A stretch of 64,000 nt of DNA from Phycisphaeraceae bacterium (GTDB taxonomy: Bacteria; Planctomycetota; Phycisphaerae; Phycisphaerales; UBA1924), in assembly GCA_019636515.1 (NCBI GenBank), contig JAHBXI010000001.1, positions 930,001 through 994,000 on the forward strand, in the 5' to 3' direction. Shown in pieces: positions 1 to 8,505 of this stretch. A model generated the notes under the pieces. It worked only from the letters and a program-made list of their open reading frames with translations. It was not told where the DNA came from and ran no database searches. The position numbers and the translations under genes are program-made. Positions within the stretch are counted from its first letter, which is position 1. Each line of letters opens with the position of its first letter.

Positions 1-795
1 CAGGAGCGTTCGCAGATCCGCCAGGCTCAATCCATCCAGGAACTCTTCCGCGTCGGCCTGCACCAGGATCACACGCCGGCGGTGCCCGACGAACTCACGA
101 TCCGTCGCCGCCATCAGTTCCATGAACACCCACGGCGGGCAAATGCCCTCGACCACGATCGGGCGGCCGATCATCTCCGTCGCGGGAGCGACCGAAACCG
201 CCAGCGCCCGGGACTGGGATCGCTGGTCGATCAAACTCAGGCAGGAAGAAAGGCCCGTTCGCCCCGATGGACGCCGCAGCATGTTCCCGTCGTTCGCCCG
301 GTAGCATTCGATCTCGTCCACGCGGGATTCCCAAGACGGGAACACCTCGCGGCACCGAGCCGCGACCTGCGGATGGGAGTCAACGATCGCTTCGAGGTTC
401 ACCCTCGCCGAGCCAATCCGTTCGGCCGTCGTGATCCGATCCGGTGGAAGTCGCTCGATGATTTCCTTGAGGCGAGCCGCCTCCTCGATCCGGCGGGCTT
501 CGTCGGAGAGCGTTTCCAGGCATTCACCCGCGACGGTTTTCAGTCCGAGCGAGGCGAGGTTCGCCGCCGCCAGAACCACGAGCGCCGCATCCCGGGGCAT
601 CGCTTCCAGCGCGCGCGCCGCCACCGGAAGGAACTCCCACGGCTTGCCGCCGCTCCCAAGCACGAGAATGTCCTGGCGCGTGTACGTGCGTGCCTGGGAA
701 CCTGGCTTGACGGCGGGCGCCGCGACCGGAGAAGGGGGTTGTGGAATGGCTCGAATCCTCCGCCGGGCCGGCGAGTGGCTGTCCCCGCACGGCAC
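1..795 (-). CDS. Hypothetical protein, C-terminus cut by window edge
   Basis: An open frame runs off the left edge with no stop; about 265 residues are visible. No ATG precedes the conserved-looking part, so the start is taken as the GTG at 795; an in-frame stop lies about 85 bases further upstream. The visible protein has an unstructured Pro/Ala-rich N-terminus, then an Ala/Leu/Glu-rich helical segment (around ALEAMPRDAALVVLAAANLA) and a mixed region ending DAEEFLDGLSLADLRTLL. Third codon positions are GC-rich as in neighbouring genes, which supports this strand. I do not recognise the family. It is divergent from the LEPR-XLL gene at 1125. Confidence 0.55.
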   Translation of the reverse strand, partial: MPCGDSHSPARRRIRAIPQPPSPVAAPAVKPGSQARTYTRQDILVLGSGGKPWEFLPVAARALEAMPRDAALVVLAAANLASLGLKTVAGECLETLSDEARRIEEAARLKEIIERLPPDRITTAERIGSARVNLEAIVDSHPQVAARCREVFPSWESRVDEIECYRANDGNMLRRPSGRTGLSSCLSLIDQRSQSRALAVSVAPATEMIGRPIVVEGICPPWVFMELMAATDREFVGHRRRVILVQADAEEFLDGLSLADLRTLL

Positions 796-1124
796 CGAGT
801 CGGTTATCGGTCGGGCGTCGAGGCCGCTCCACGCATTCCGTGTCGATCGTCTATTGAACGGGTCAATAACCGTTCAAAATCCTAACATTCATGCGGCCGG
901 AGGCGCTCACGGCGTTGCTCTCGGCTCATTCTTAAACCCGAGCACCCTTCTCGAGCGAACGCTCGATGACGCCATCCCTCGGATCTTTTTGTTGATCTGG
1001 GCGTACCACCGATCAACTGGCAACATACGCATGGGGGATGGCAAGGCGATTGACCGGACGGAAAAGCCGCCGGACAATTCGGTCGGCTTGTGGGTCCGTT
1101 CGCCGAACGCGAGGAGATCAAACG
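796..1124. promoter_or_regulatory. Divergent intergenic region with three dyad elements
   Basis: This 329-base gap between divergent genes contains no convincing gene. It holds three inverted repeats: TTGAACGG and CCGTTCAA separated by 8 bases (854-877), CGAGCG-AA-CGCTCG (952-965), and GTTGATC and GATCAAC separated by 13 bases (991-1017). The first looks like a dimeric repressor or activator site. Function is inferred from symmetry only. Confidence 0.4.
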
Positions 1125-4100
1125 ATGGCGACCCGTCTCGGTCGGTCTGGAATCCGTGCGCGATCCCTTCGTTGGCGTTCCGGCCGCGCGGTGGAGTTCG
1201 AGTCGCTTGAGCGCCGGGTCCTGCTGGCGGCCGATCCGATCACCGCGGACAACCCGCTGTGGCCGGTCCTGCGGACGCCGCAGGCGATCACGATCGACGG
1301 CCGGCTGGATGAGTCGGCGTGGTCGGCGGCGTACGAAATCCGCCGATCCGAGCCGTTCCGGTACGACAGTTCCATTGTCATTCGAATGCTCTACGACGCG
1401 ACCGGGCTGTACGTCGCGGCCACGGTGTCGGATGACAAACTCTGGAACGACGGGAAAGGGACCAGCGGCGGAGGGGCCGCGCAGAGGTACGACATCGAGA
1501 CCGACGACTCGATCACGTTCTACTTCGACGCGAACAATTCCCGCGACGAGTACTTCCAGCCGACGGACCGGGCCTTTGGCGTGAACCTGGCCAACCCGAG
1601 CGACCAGTACACGGTCGTGAAACTCCCCGGCCAGATGCTCAAACTGGTCAAGTACATCAAGGGCGACTCGACTCCAGGCCTGGCGGTGGACGTGAACCCC
1701 GGTGGGGCGTTGCCCGCCGGGCTGACGTGGTTCACGCGGTTCCAGGGGACGCTCAACGACAACAGCGACAAGGATGTCGGCTGGGTCAGCGAATTCTTCT
1801 TTCCGTGGGCGGCGCTCAACATGACGGCCCCGGTCAACGGCCAGACGATGGGGATGAACTTCGACGTCATCTTCGACAACGACGGGGGGACGCGCAACCT
1901 CGAGGACAACCGCGACAACAACAAGAAATGGACGCACCCGGTGTTCGTGGATGACCACGTGGTCGGGGTCCACTCGAGTTACGCGGCGACGCTGGGCGGC
2001 CTGCGTGGCCCGGTGAACTACGCGGAGGTGATGTTCGTCGATCCGTCGGCGGCGTCGGTCCCGGTGGGGATCGGCAACCTGACGACGCCGCGGGTCACGG
2101 GTTACTCGGCGGATCTGCGGTTCACGTCGCCGCGCGGCGTCGACGCAACGACCGACCGCGGGCACGTCGCGGGGTACGAGATCCGGTACACGACGGGATC
2201 CCTCGCCAGCGAGGCGGACTGGATGAGCGCGACGGTCTTCGGCAACGCGTACGTGCCGCGCCTGGCGGGGCAGACCGAAACGCTGCGGCTGATCGGCCTG
2301 ACGCCCTCGACGACGTACCGCGTGGCGGTGCGCGGGATCGACCCCGCGGGGAACCTCGGGCCGATCTCCAACGTGGCGGTCATCACCACCCAGTCGGCGA
2401 CCCAGGACACCTCGGCGGGCCTGCGTGTCGTGCCGTCGCCGATGGGCCGGACGCTGGTCACCGAAGGGGGCAACGGGTTCATCATGGTGGGCGACCACCT
2501 GGGCGTGACCTGGAAGTACACGCGAACCCTCTACACGGGCGATGTCTGGAACTGGGGCAACAACACGTTCATCAATTTCAGCCAGGACGGGATCGCGTAC
2601 GAAGGCCCGGCCGGGCCTTTCCTCGACTCGCTGCAGGCCAGCGGCGTCAACACCATGCGCGTGTACATCGAACTGCTCAACAACTACGAGGGCGTGAGCA
2701 AACCCCCGCAGTACGGGTTCGAGCCCGACGGGAACCTGTGGCTGGAATGGCGCAAGATCGGCCAGCAGCCTCGGTACAACGACGACATGCGCCAGTTCAT
2801 GCTCAACGTCCTGCGCGAGGCCGACGCCCGGGGCATGTACATCATCTTCTCGACGCAGGACACGTTCTCGGCCGACGAGGCCTTCGCCACCGAGTTCCCG
2901 TGGGCGTCGGTCAAGGGCGGGCCGGTCACGAACATCAACAATTTCTTCCAGGCAAACGGCGTGCTCGAACTGGCCAAGGCCCGGCACGACGTGCTGATCG
3001 GGTGGCTCAACTCCGCGGAGTTCGCGCCCTACGCCCACCGGATGATCGGGTGGGAGCCGATGTCCGAGTGGGACAGTTACGAGTGGACCCTCAACGCCGA
3101 GGGCAATCCCGTCAATTCCAGCGTTCCCGCCAACCAGAACCTCGGGAGGGAAACCGAGTTCCGACGGCGGGCCGTCTGGATGCGCCAACTGGGCGAGTAC
3201 ATCAAGCAGCAGGATCCCGACCGGCTGCTGATCATGAGCACCATCACCATGGACCCGCGAGGCCCCACGGCCCGGCTGGTCTTCAACGACCGCACCTACG
3301 ACCTGCAGACCCCCCACTATTACACCAACGCCAACGACGAACCGATCAACAACCCCGACGCCGACCGCAGCGTCCGCGCCGCGGTCGAGCACGCCAACCT
3401 CACCGCCTACTGGATGACCAGCGATCAATCCAACCGGCCTCTGATCAACGGGGAATGGGGCATGACCCGCGCCGACTGGATCGCCTCGGGGTGGGGACTG
3501 CCACGCTACCGCTCGCAATTCACCCAGGCCGAGGACGAGGCCCTCTTCCGAACGATGATCTGGTCGGGGCTTGCCTCCGGGCAGGTCGGCACCGCCCTGC
3601 GCATCGCCACCGAGGAACTGAACTTCAGCCTCGGCGGCGGCGCGACCCAGGGCTACCTCCTGACCGACGCGATGCGAGCCAGCCAGAAGACCTTCTCCAA
3701 TTTCGTCAACAATCCCTCGGTCTTCATCGACTTCGCCAACTTTAACTTCAGGCACCTCAACAGGGACATCTCCGCCTCGTTCGCCACCGGAAAACCAGTC
3801 AAGAGTCTCCTCCACTGGGGCATCAGCGACGGGCGACAGGGCATCATGTATGTCCTGCACGACCGCAACGTCACCACCGGCACGGTCAGCGGGGCGAAAC
3901 TCGCGATCAAGGGGCTCCGCGCCGACCAGGTCATCGACGTCGAGATCTGGCCGACCGACGCCGGAGCCACCGCCCCGATCGCCGTCCGCACCGGGCTGTT
4001 CGTGGGCGACGGCTCGGTCTCCATCGAACTGCCCGATTTCGCCGCCGACGTCGCGATCAAGTTCCGCGCCCGGGATCCGATCGGCCAGACCCAGCGGATC

Positions 4101-5219
4101 GCGTCGGTCGAGTCCGGCGGTCGGCTCGTCACGTTCTACCTCGACGCGGGGATGCAGCCGATGGCTCGCATCCACAACCCCGCGAACAACACCACCGTCA
4201 CGCAGGATATCTCCGCGATCGCCATGTTCACCGGGCGGGTCAACGACATGGTCGCGTTCACCTACACCGACCCGAACCTCAATACCCAGTTCACGGACCT
4301 GGCCGTGACCGACGACCGCGGGCACCTGTGGCTCTTTGTGGGCGTGCTCTCGAACGGGACCTGGGCGGTCCGCGACCTGACCGCCGAGTTGGGCGTCCCG
4401 GGCATCACCGGCGACCTGACGTACTACACACCCAGTTGGGGCACGCTCCACATTTCCGGGATCGACGCCCGTGGGCATTCCGTGAATTACTACTACCAGC
4501 CCGGGGCGTCGAGCCAGTGGGCCTTTGCGGACCTGACCGAGGCCATCGGCGGACAGCCGTTTACCCGCGGCCTGGCGGGCTTTGTGACTCCCTGGTCGGC
4601 GATCACCGCGAACCTTCCCCCCGGCCAGCGGCTCAGCGACGCGTTGAACATCGCGGGCCTGAACGACGACGGGGAGATCATCGTGTATTACTGGGCGCCC
4701 GGGTACTCCTGGTCGTCGTTCAACATGACGACGACGTTCGGAGGATCGCGGCTGACCGGCCAGTTGGGCGCCTTCGTCACGTCATGGGGCGCGATGAACA
4801 TCGTCGGCATGACCGCCGCGGGCGCGATCTACGCCTACTGGTGGGCCCCGGCGCTGGGCGCGGGGAACTGGCAGACCGTTGACCTCTCCCAGACGGCCGG
4901 ACAGGGCCCGGTCGCCGCCGCGGTCGAGACCACCTTCTCCAAGGATGGCGGGCTCAACATGTTCGGCGTCCAGGCCAACGGGGACCTGGTCATCATCCGG
5001 TGGACCCCCACCAACCAGGTCTGGACCGCGACCAACATCCGATCCGCATCATCCGGGCCCACGGTGCGCTTCCCCGTCGCCGGATCGGCGACCGGGAACG
5101 TCCTTCAGGTCGCCGCCCAGGAAAGCGACGACGACGGCCGCAACCTGGTCCTGTTCCGCCTCAACGTGACCACGGATACCTGGACGACCGAGACCACGGC
5201 GATCTTCCCGTACCTGTGA
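1125..5219 (+). CDS. Giant exported glycoside-hydrolase-like protein with LEPR-XLL-type N-terminus
   Basis: The start is the ATG at 1125, eight bases after GAGGAG; an in-frame ATG at 1038 lacks this. The product has 1,364 residues. Residues 25-38 (FESLERRVLLAADP) match the LEPR-XLL signature common at the N-termini of large planctomycete surface proteins. Roughly 41-310 resembles a CBM9-type carbohydrate-binding domain (TIDGRLDESAW), 315-430 an FN3 domain, and 440-910 a (beta/alpha)8 cellulase-like domain. Its likely catalytic acids are Glu644 (MIGWEPMSEW, in place of the usual NEP) and Glu777 (LINGEWGM). The last ~400 residues contain beta repeats of about 65 residues ending in a YYW-x-P-type strand, suggesting a propeller. 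It probably binds and cuts polysaccharide at the cell surface. The substrate cannot be told from sequence. Confidence 0.85.
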   Translation: MATRLGRSGIRARSLRWRSGRAVEFESLERRVLLAADPITADNPLWPVLRTPQAITIDGRLDESAWSAAYEIRRSEPFRYDSSIVIRMLYDATGLYVAATVSDDKLWNDGKGTSGGGAAQRYDIETDDSITFYFDANNSRDEYFQPTDRAFGVNLANPSDQYTVVKLPGQMLKLVKYIKGDSTPGLAVDVNPGGALPAGLTWFTRFQGTLNDNSDKDVGWVSEFFFPWAALNMTAPVNGQTMGMNFDVIFDNDGGTRNLEDNRDNNKKWTHPVFVDDHVVGVHSSYAATLGGLRGPVNYAEVMFVDPSAASVPVGIGNLTTPRVTGYSADLRFTSPRGVDATTDRGHVAGYEIRYTTGSLASEADWMSATVFGNAYVPRLAGQTETLRLIGLTPSTTYRVAVRGIDPAGNLGPISNVAVITTQSATQDTSAGLRVVPSPMGRTLVTEGGNGFIMVGDHLGVTWKYTRTLYTGDVWNWGNNTFINFSQDGIAYEGPAGPFLDSLQASGVNTMRVYIELLNNYEGVSKPPQYGFEPDGNLWLEWRKIGQQPRYNDDMRQFMLNVLREADARGMYIIFSTQDTFSADEAFATEFPWASVKGGPVTNINNFFQANGVLELAKARHDVLIGWLNSAEFAPYAHRMIGWEPMSEWDSYEWTLNAEGNPVNSSVPANQNLGRETEFRRRAVWMRQLGEYIKQQDPDRLLIMSTITMDPRGPTARLVFNDRTYDLQTPHYYTNANDEPINNPDADRSVRAAVEHANLTAYWMTSDQSNRPLINGEWGMTRADWIASGWGLPRYRSQFTQAEDEALFRTMIWSGLASGQVGTALRIATEELNFSLGGGATQGYLLTDAMRASQKTFSNFVNNPSVFIDFANFNFRHLNRDISASFATGKPVKSLLHWGISDGRQGIMYVLHDRNVTTGTVSGAKLAIKGLRADQVIDVEIWPTDAGATAPIAVRTGLFVGDGSVSIELPDFAADVAIKFRARDPIGQTQRIASVESGGRLVTFYLDAGMQPMARIHNPANNTTVTQDISAIAMFTGRVNDMVAFTYTDPNLNTQFTDLAVTDDRGHLWLFVGVLSNGTWAVRDLTAELGVPGITGDLTYYTPSWGTLHISGIDARGHSVNYYYQPGASSQWAFADLTEAIGGQPFTRGLAGFVTPWSAITANLPPGQRLSDALNIAGLNDDGEIIVYYWAPGYSWSSFNMTTTFGGSRLTGQLGAFVTSWGAMNIVGMTAAGAIYAYWWAPALGAGNWQTVDLSQTAGQGPVAAAVETTFSKDGGLNMFGVQANGDLVIIRWTPTNQVWTATNIRSASSGPTVRFPVAGSATGNVLQVAAQESDDDGRNLVLFRLNVTTDTWTTETTAIFPYL

Positions 5220-5229
5220 TCGCGCCGCG

Positions 5230-6519
5230 CTAATCCACGGAAACAGGCTCACGCCCAGGAGAACGGATCTCGCCCTGGGCCAGGCGGAGCATCCGGTCGA
5301 TGGCAAGCACCGCCAGGCGACGAACCTCGGGATGCACCTGGATCCGGTTGAGGACCCTGGGCGAACCGTCCGGGCTGAACGCTCCGGCCAGGCCGTCGAG
5401 CACCCAGAGAAGATGGGGCTCGTCGATCCGGTACATCGTCGTGCACAGGCACCGGCACTCGCTGAGGATCCGGACGTGGACCCCGCGACCCGCGGCCTCT
5501 CTCGCTAGGCGGTTGACCAGGTGAAACTCCGTCCCGACCGCCCACCGGGAACCAGGCTCGGATTCTTGGATCGCCCGGATGATGAACTCGGTCGATCCCG
5601 CAAGGTCGGCCTTCTCCACAACCTCCCGGCAACACTCGGGATGAACCAGGATGCGGTGGGCACGCGGGGGCGCCATCCCGCGCTCGACCGCCTCGTCGTG
5701 CTCGGCGCGGTCGGAAGAACGGACCTGGTCGCCGTGCTCGGGTCGGAAGAGTTTGTGGACCGAGCAGTGCCCGGCCCAGAGGATCACATCGGATTCAAGC
5801 ACCTGCCGGGGGGTCGCCCCGCCAAGTTCCTCGCCCCGTTTCGAGCGCCGCGGGTCGTACAGGCACGAACGCCGCTCCACATCAATCCCGCAGGCCGCGG
5901 CGGTGTTTCGACCCAGGTGCTGATCGGGAAGAAAGAGCACCTTCACGCGGCCGCCCTTGCCATGTCCGGGGCACTCCCCCCCGGCCATCGCCCACCGGAA
6001 TACGCTCGCCGCGTTCGAACTGGTGCAGCACGCCCCGCCGCGTTCTCCGACGAACGCCTTGATCGCGGCCGATGAGTTAACGTACGTCACCGGAACAACC
6101 GTCCCGTCCCACCCGCTCGACCTAAGCGAGCCGTGGATCTCCTCCCAGGCCTGGACCGTGTCGTCGTACGCCGCCATGTCGGCCATCGAGCAGCCGGCCG
6201 ACAGGTCCGGCAAAATGACCGACACCCCGTCGGGCGTGAGCATGTCCGCCGTCTCGGCCATGAAGTGAACCCCGCAGAAAACCACCCACCGCACGGGACG
6301 CTCCCCGGATCGCTCCATCGCCAGGCCGGCCGCGGCCTGCGAGAGTTTCAGGGAATCCCCCGTGATGTCCGCGTGACGGATCACCTCGTCGGTCTGGTAG
6401 TGGTGCCCCAGGATCACCAGCGCCTCGCCAAGTTCCCTCCGGCGGGCCTCGATCCGCGGCCCGAGTTCATGGGGCAAGAGGCGGTGATATACCTCCGGGA
6501 GCGACGGCTGCCACAGCAC
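5230..6519 (-). CDS. nadA: Quinolinate synthase NadA
   Basis: NadA condenses iminoaspartate with dihydroxyacetone phosphate to quinolinate, the de novo precursor of NAD. It is an oxygen-sensitive [4Fe-4S] enzyme. The family pattern is clear: GHHYQTDEVIRHADITGDS near the N-terminus, the first cluster cysteine in FCGVHFMAETADML, a second in ILWAGHCSVH and a third in SECRCLC near the C-terminus. The start is the GTG at 6519, eight bases after AAGGAG. An upstream in-frame ATG at 6615 would overlap polX and add an Arg/Gly-rich tail. The 429-residue product is longer than the common ~350, with extra sequence in the middle. It lies 28 bases downstream of polX on the same strand, so the two are probably cotranscribed. 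NadB and NadC are not in the window. Confidence 0.95.
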   Translation of the reverse strand: MLWQPSLPEVYHRLLPHELGPRIEARRRELGEALVILGHHYQTDEVIRHADITGDSLKLSQAAAGLAMERSGERPVRWVVFCGVHFMAETADMLTPDGVSVILPDLSAGCSMADMAAYDDTVQAWEEIHGSLRSSGWDGTVVPVTYVNSSAAIKAFVGERGGACCTSSNAASVFRWAMAGGECPGHGKGGRVKVLFLPDQHLGRNTAAACGIDVERRSCLYDPRRSKRGEELGGATPRQVLESDVILWAGHCSVHKLFRPEHGDQVRSSDRAEHDEAVERGMAPPRAHRILVHPECCREVVEKADLAGSTEFIIRAIQESEPGSRWAVGTEFHLVNRLAREAAGRGVHVRILSECRCLCTTMYRIDEPHLLWVLDGLAGAFSPDGSPRVLNRIQVHPEVRRLAVLAIDRMLRLAQGEIRSPGREPVSVD

Positions 6520-6547
6520 GGAACAGACTCCTTTTTCCCCGGGTGGA

Positions 6548-8431
6548 TCATAGGGGCCGCCCGCGCGCGATCGGCCCCGCCGACGGGACGCGACGCCCGC
6601 CTCGCTTGGACCCAAGCCATTCCAACAGCCGCTCCCGCGGCCACGCGTTCACGCAGCGGTCGGCCGCCAGACCGCCTCGGCGGGCCGTCATCACGCCGTA
6701 CCGAAGGTTCTCAAAGTCGGACGCCTCATGCACGTCGCTGTTGATCGCCAGCAGGCACCCCGCCTCAACAGCGCCACGCACGTGCGTGTCACGAAGGTCC
6801 AGCCGGATCCAGTGCGTGTTGATTTCCAGCGCCACGCCGCACTCTCTGGCCGCCGCGTAGACCGCCGCCATGTCCGCCGGCAGGCCCGGACGACGGAGAA
6901 TCTGTCGCCCGGTCGGGTGGCCAAGCACGTTCACCATCGGATGGCGGATCGCCCGCACCAGGCGGCGCGTCGCGGTCTGGGGATCCTGCGAGAGCGCCGC
7001 GTGCGGGCTGGCGACCACCACGTCAAGCCACCCGAGCACGTCGTCGGGATAGTCCAGCGATCCATCCGCGAGGATGTCCACCTCCGACCCCGCCAGCACC
7101 GTGATCCCCTCGACCTTCGAAGCCACTTCGCGAACCGCCTCCACGTGCTCGACGAGCCGCTCGATCGACAGCCCACCCGCCACCGCCGAGGATCGGGAGT
7201 GATCCGTCACGGCGATCACGTGGAGACCCCGCTCCTTGGCCCGCTCGACCAGTTCGATGATGGAAAGGCGCCCGTCGCTCGCGGTTGTGTGTGCATGGAG
7301 TTCGGCTCGGATGTCCTCGATCCTGATGAGTTCGGGCGTCCCGGCCAACGCCAGTTCCCCCTGGTCCTCCCGGCATTCGGGGGGCAGGTACGCAAGACCC
7401 AGGGCCGCGAACACCTCCGATTCGGACTTCGAGGCGATCGGAACGACGCCGCGATTGTGCGGCGGCTTTTTCTTTCCGTCCGGGTCATCGTCCGGGAACA
7501 GGCCGTACTCGTTGAGCGTCATTCCCCGGGCACGCGCCCGCTCGCGCATCGCGACGTTGTGCTCTTTCGATCCCGTGAAGTACATCATCGCGGCGCCCCA
7601 GGAATCGGGCGGGACGATCTTCAGGTCCATCTGCACGCCGACCGAAGCACGCGACGGGTCGATCCCCCATCTCGAGGAGGCCTCCACGGGCGCGACCCGA
7701 ACCGAGGACCTCGTCGGACCCGACGAGATGATCCCCACCACGCCCGGCATCGAGGTGAACGCGGCGGTCAGGGCCTTGCCCTCGTCGGCGGTTCGCGGCG
7801 CGGCGAGGATGTCGATGTCCCCGATCGTCTCTTTTCCCCGGCGCAGAGAGCCCGCGAACGCGATCGTCGCCCCCGTGGCCACCGAGCCCAGGTACGAGAC
7901 CACCCGCTCGGCGATGGGCATGGCAACGCCCAGTGGCAGCCGCCCGGTCCCGTCCGCCCCCGACGCACGCTGGGAAACGTAAAACTCAACCGACTGACGG
8001 ATCTTCTCGACGCTCTTTTCTCCCAGGCGAGGCAGTCCGACAAGCGTTCCTTCCGCGAGCGCCTTGCGGAGCGACGAGAGATCCGTCACCCCCGCCGATT
8101 GCCAGATCAGGCGCAGCGTCTTTGGACCCAGGCCGGGGATGTCCATGAGTTCCGGAAGACCGGGGGGCACCCGGGAGAGGAACTCGGCATGCTCGGCGAT
8201 CGCTCCGGTCCGGACAAACTCGATGACTTTGTCGGCGGTCTTGGGGCCAAGGCCGTCGATCGCCAGAAGTCTGGCCCGATCGGCCGCCACCTCGGCCACG
8301 TCGTCCGTCATGGCCTCGACCGCGCGCGCCGCCCTGGCGTGCGCCGACGCGCGGAACGAGTCCTCCCCGAGGAGTTCCATGAGCCTCGACATCTCGAACA
8401 GCCGCCGGGACAGCGCCTCGTTCATCGACAT
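6548..8431 (-). CDS. polX: DNA polymerase X family protein with PHP domain
   Basis: Bacterial PolX couples a polymerase-beta-like core to a C-terminal PHP phosphoesterase and acts in gap-filling repair. The 627-residue product shows N-terminal helix-hairpin-helix segments (IDGLGPKTADK, IPGLGPKTLRL). The nucleotidyltransferase signature follows (GSLRRGKETIGDIDILAA), with the metal-binding Asp pair in DID. The PHP domain begins at ELHAHTTASDG and continues with VIAVTDHS. The ATG at 8431 is chosen because a TATCAT box ends six bases before it, as in many genes here; an in-frame ATG at 8476 lies upstream of that box. It is divergent from nadE and cotranscribed with nadA. Confidence 0.95.
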   Translation of the reverse strand: MSMNEALSRRLFEMSRLMELLGEDSFRASAHARAARAVEAMTDDVAEVAADRARLLAIDGLGPKTADKVIEFVRTGAIAEHAEFLSRVPPGLPELMDIPGLGPKTLRLIWQSAGVTDLSSLRKALAEGTLVGLPRLGEKSVEKIRQSVEFYVSQRASGADGTGRLPLGVAMPIAERVVSYLGSVATGATIAFAGSLRRGKETIGDIDILAAPRTADEGKALTAAFTSMPGVVGIISSGPTRSSVRVAPVEASSRWGIDPSRASVGVQMDLKIVPPDSWGAAMMYFTGSKEHNVAMRERARARGMTLNEYGLFPDDDPDGKKKPPHNRGVVPIASKSESEVFAALGLAYLPPECREDQGELALAGTPELIRIEDIRAELHAHTTASDGRLSIIELVERAKERGLHVIAVTDHSRSSAVAGGLSIERLVEHVEAVREVASKVEGITVLAGSEVDILADGSLDYPDDVLGWLDVVVASPHAALSQDPQTATRRLVRAIRHPMVNVLGHPTGRQILRRPGLPADMAAVYAAARECGVALEINTHWIRLDLRDTHVRGAVEAGCLLAINSDVHEASDFENLRYGVMTARRGGLAADRCVNAWPRERLLEWLGSKRGGRRVPSAGPIARGRPL

Positions 8432-8437
8432 GCGGCG

Positions 8438-8443
8438 ATGATA
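8438..8443 (-). promoter_or_regulatory. TATCAT -10 box of polX, leaderless-type
   Basis: TATCAT read on the minus strand ends six bases before the polX ATG. A transcript starting about seven bases after the box would begin at or next to the start codon. Confidence 0.6.
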
Positions 8444-8493
8444 GAACACGCCAGGCGGCTTGAAACTCCGGGCCACCGCCCCGAAGCGCCGAC

Positions 8494-8499
8494 TACCAT
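8494..8499 (+). promoter_or_regulatory. TACCAT -10 box of nadE, leaderless-type
   Basis: TACCAT ends six bases before the nadE GTG. No Shine-Dalgarno-like sequence lies between, so a leaderless mRNA is predicted. It faces away from the polX box within a 74-base gap. Confidence 0.6.
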
Positions 8500-8505
8500 C
8501 CGCGC

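Noticed and set aside
882-4478. A 1,198-codon open frame on the minus strand opposite the giant glycoside hydrolase gene
   Set aside because: Low-complexity Asp/Val/Gly/Arg/Pro composition and mirror-image codon positions; such shadows are expected opposite high-GC genes. Similar long shadows opposite the propeller, pckA, sdhA and acyl-CoA ligase genes were rejected for the same reason.
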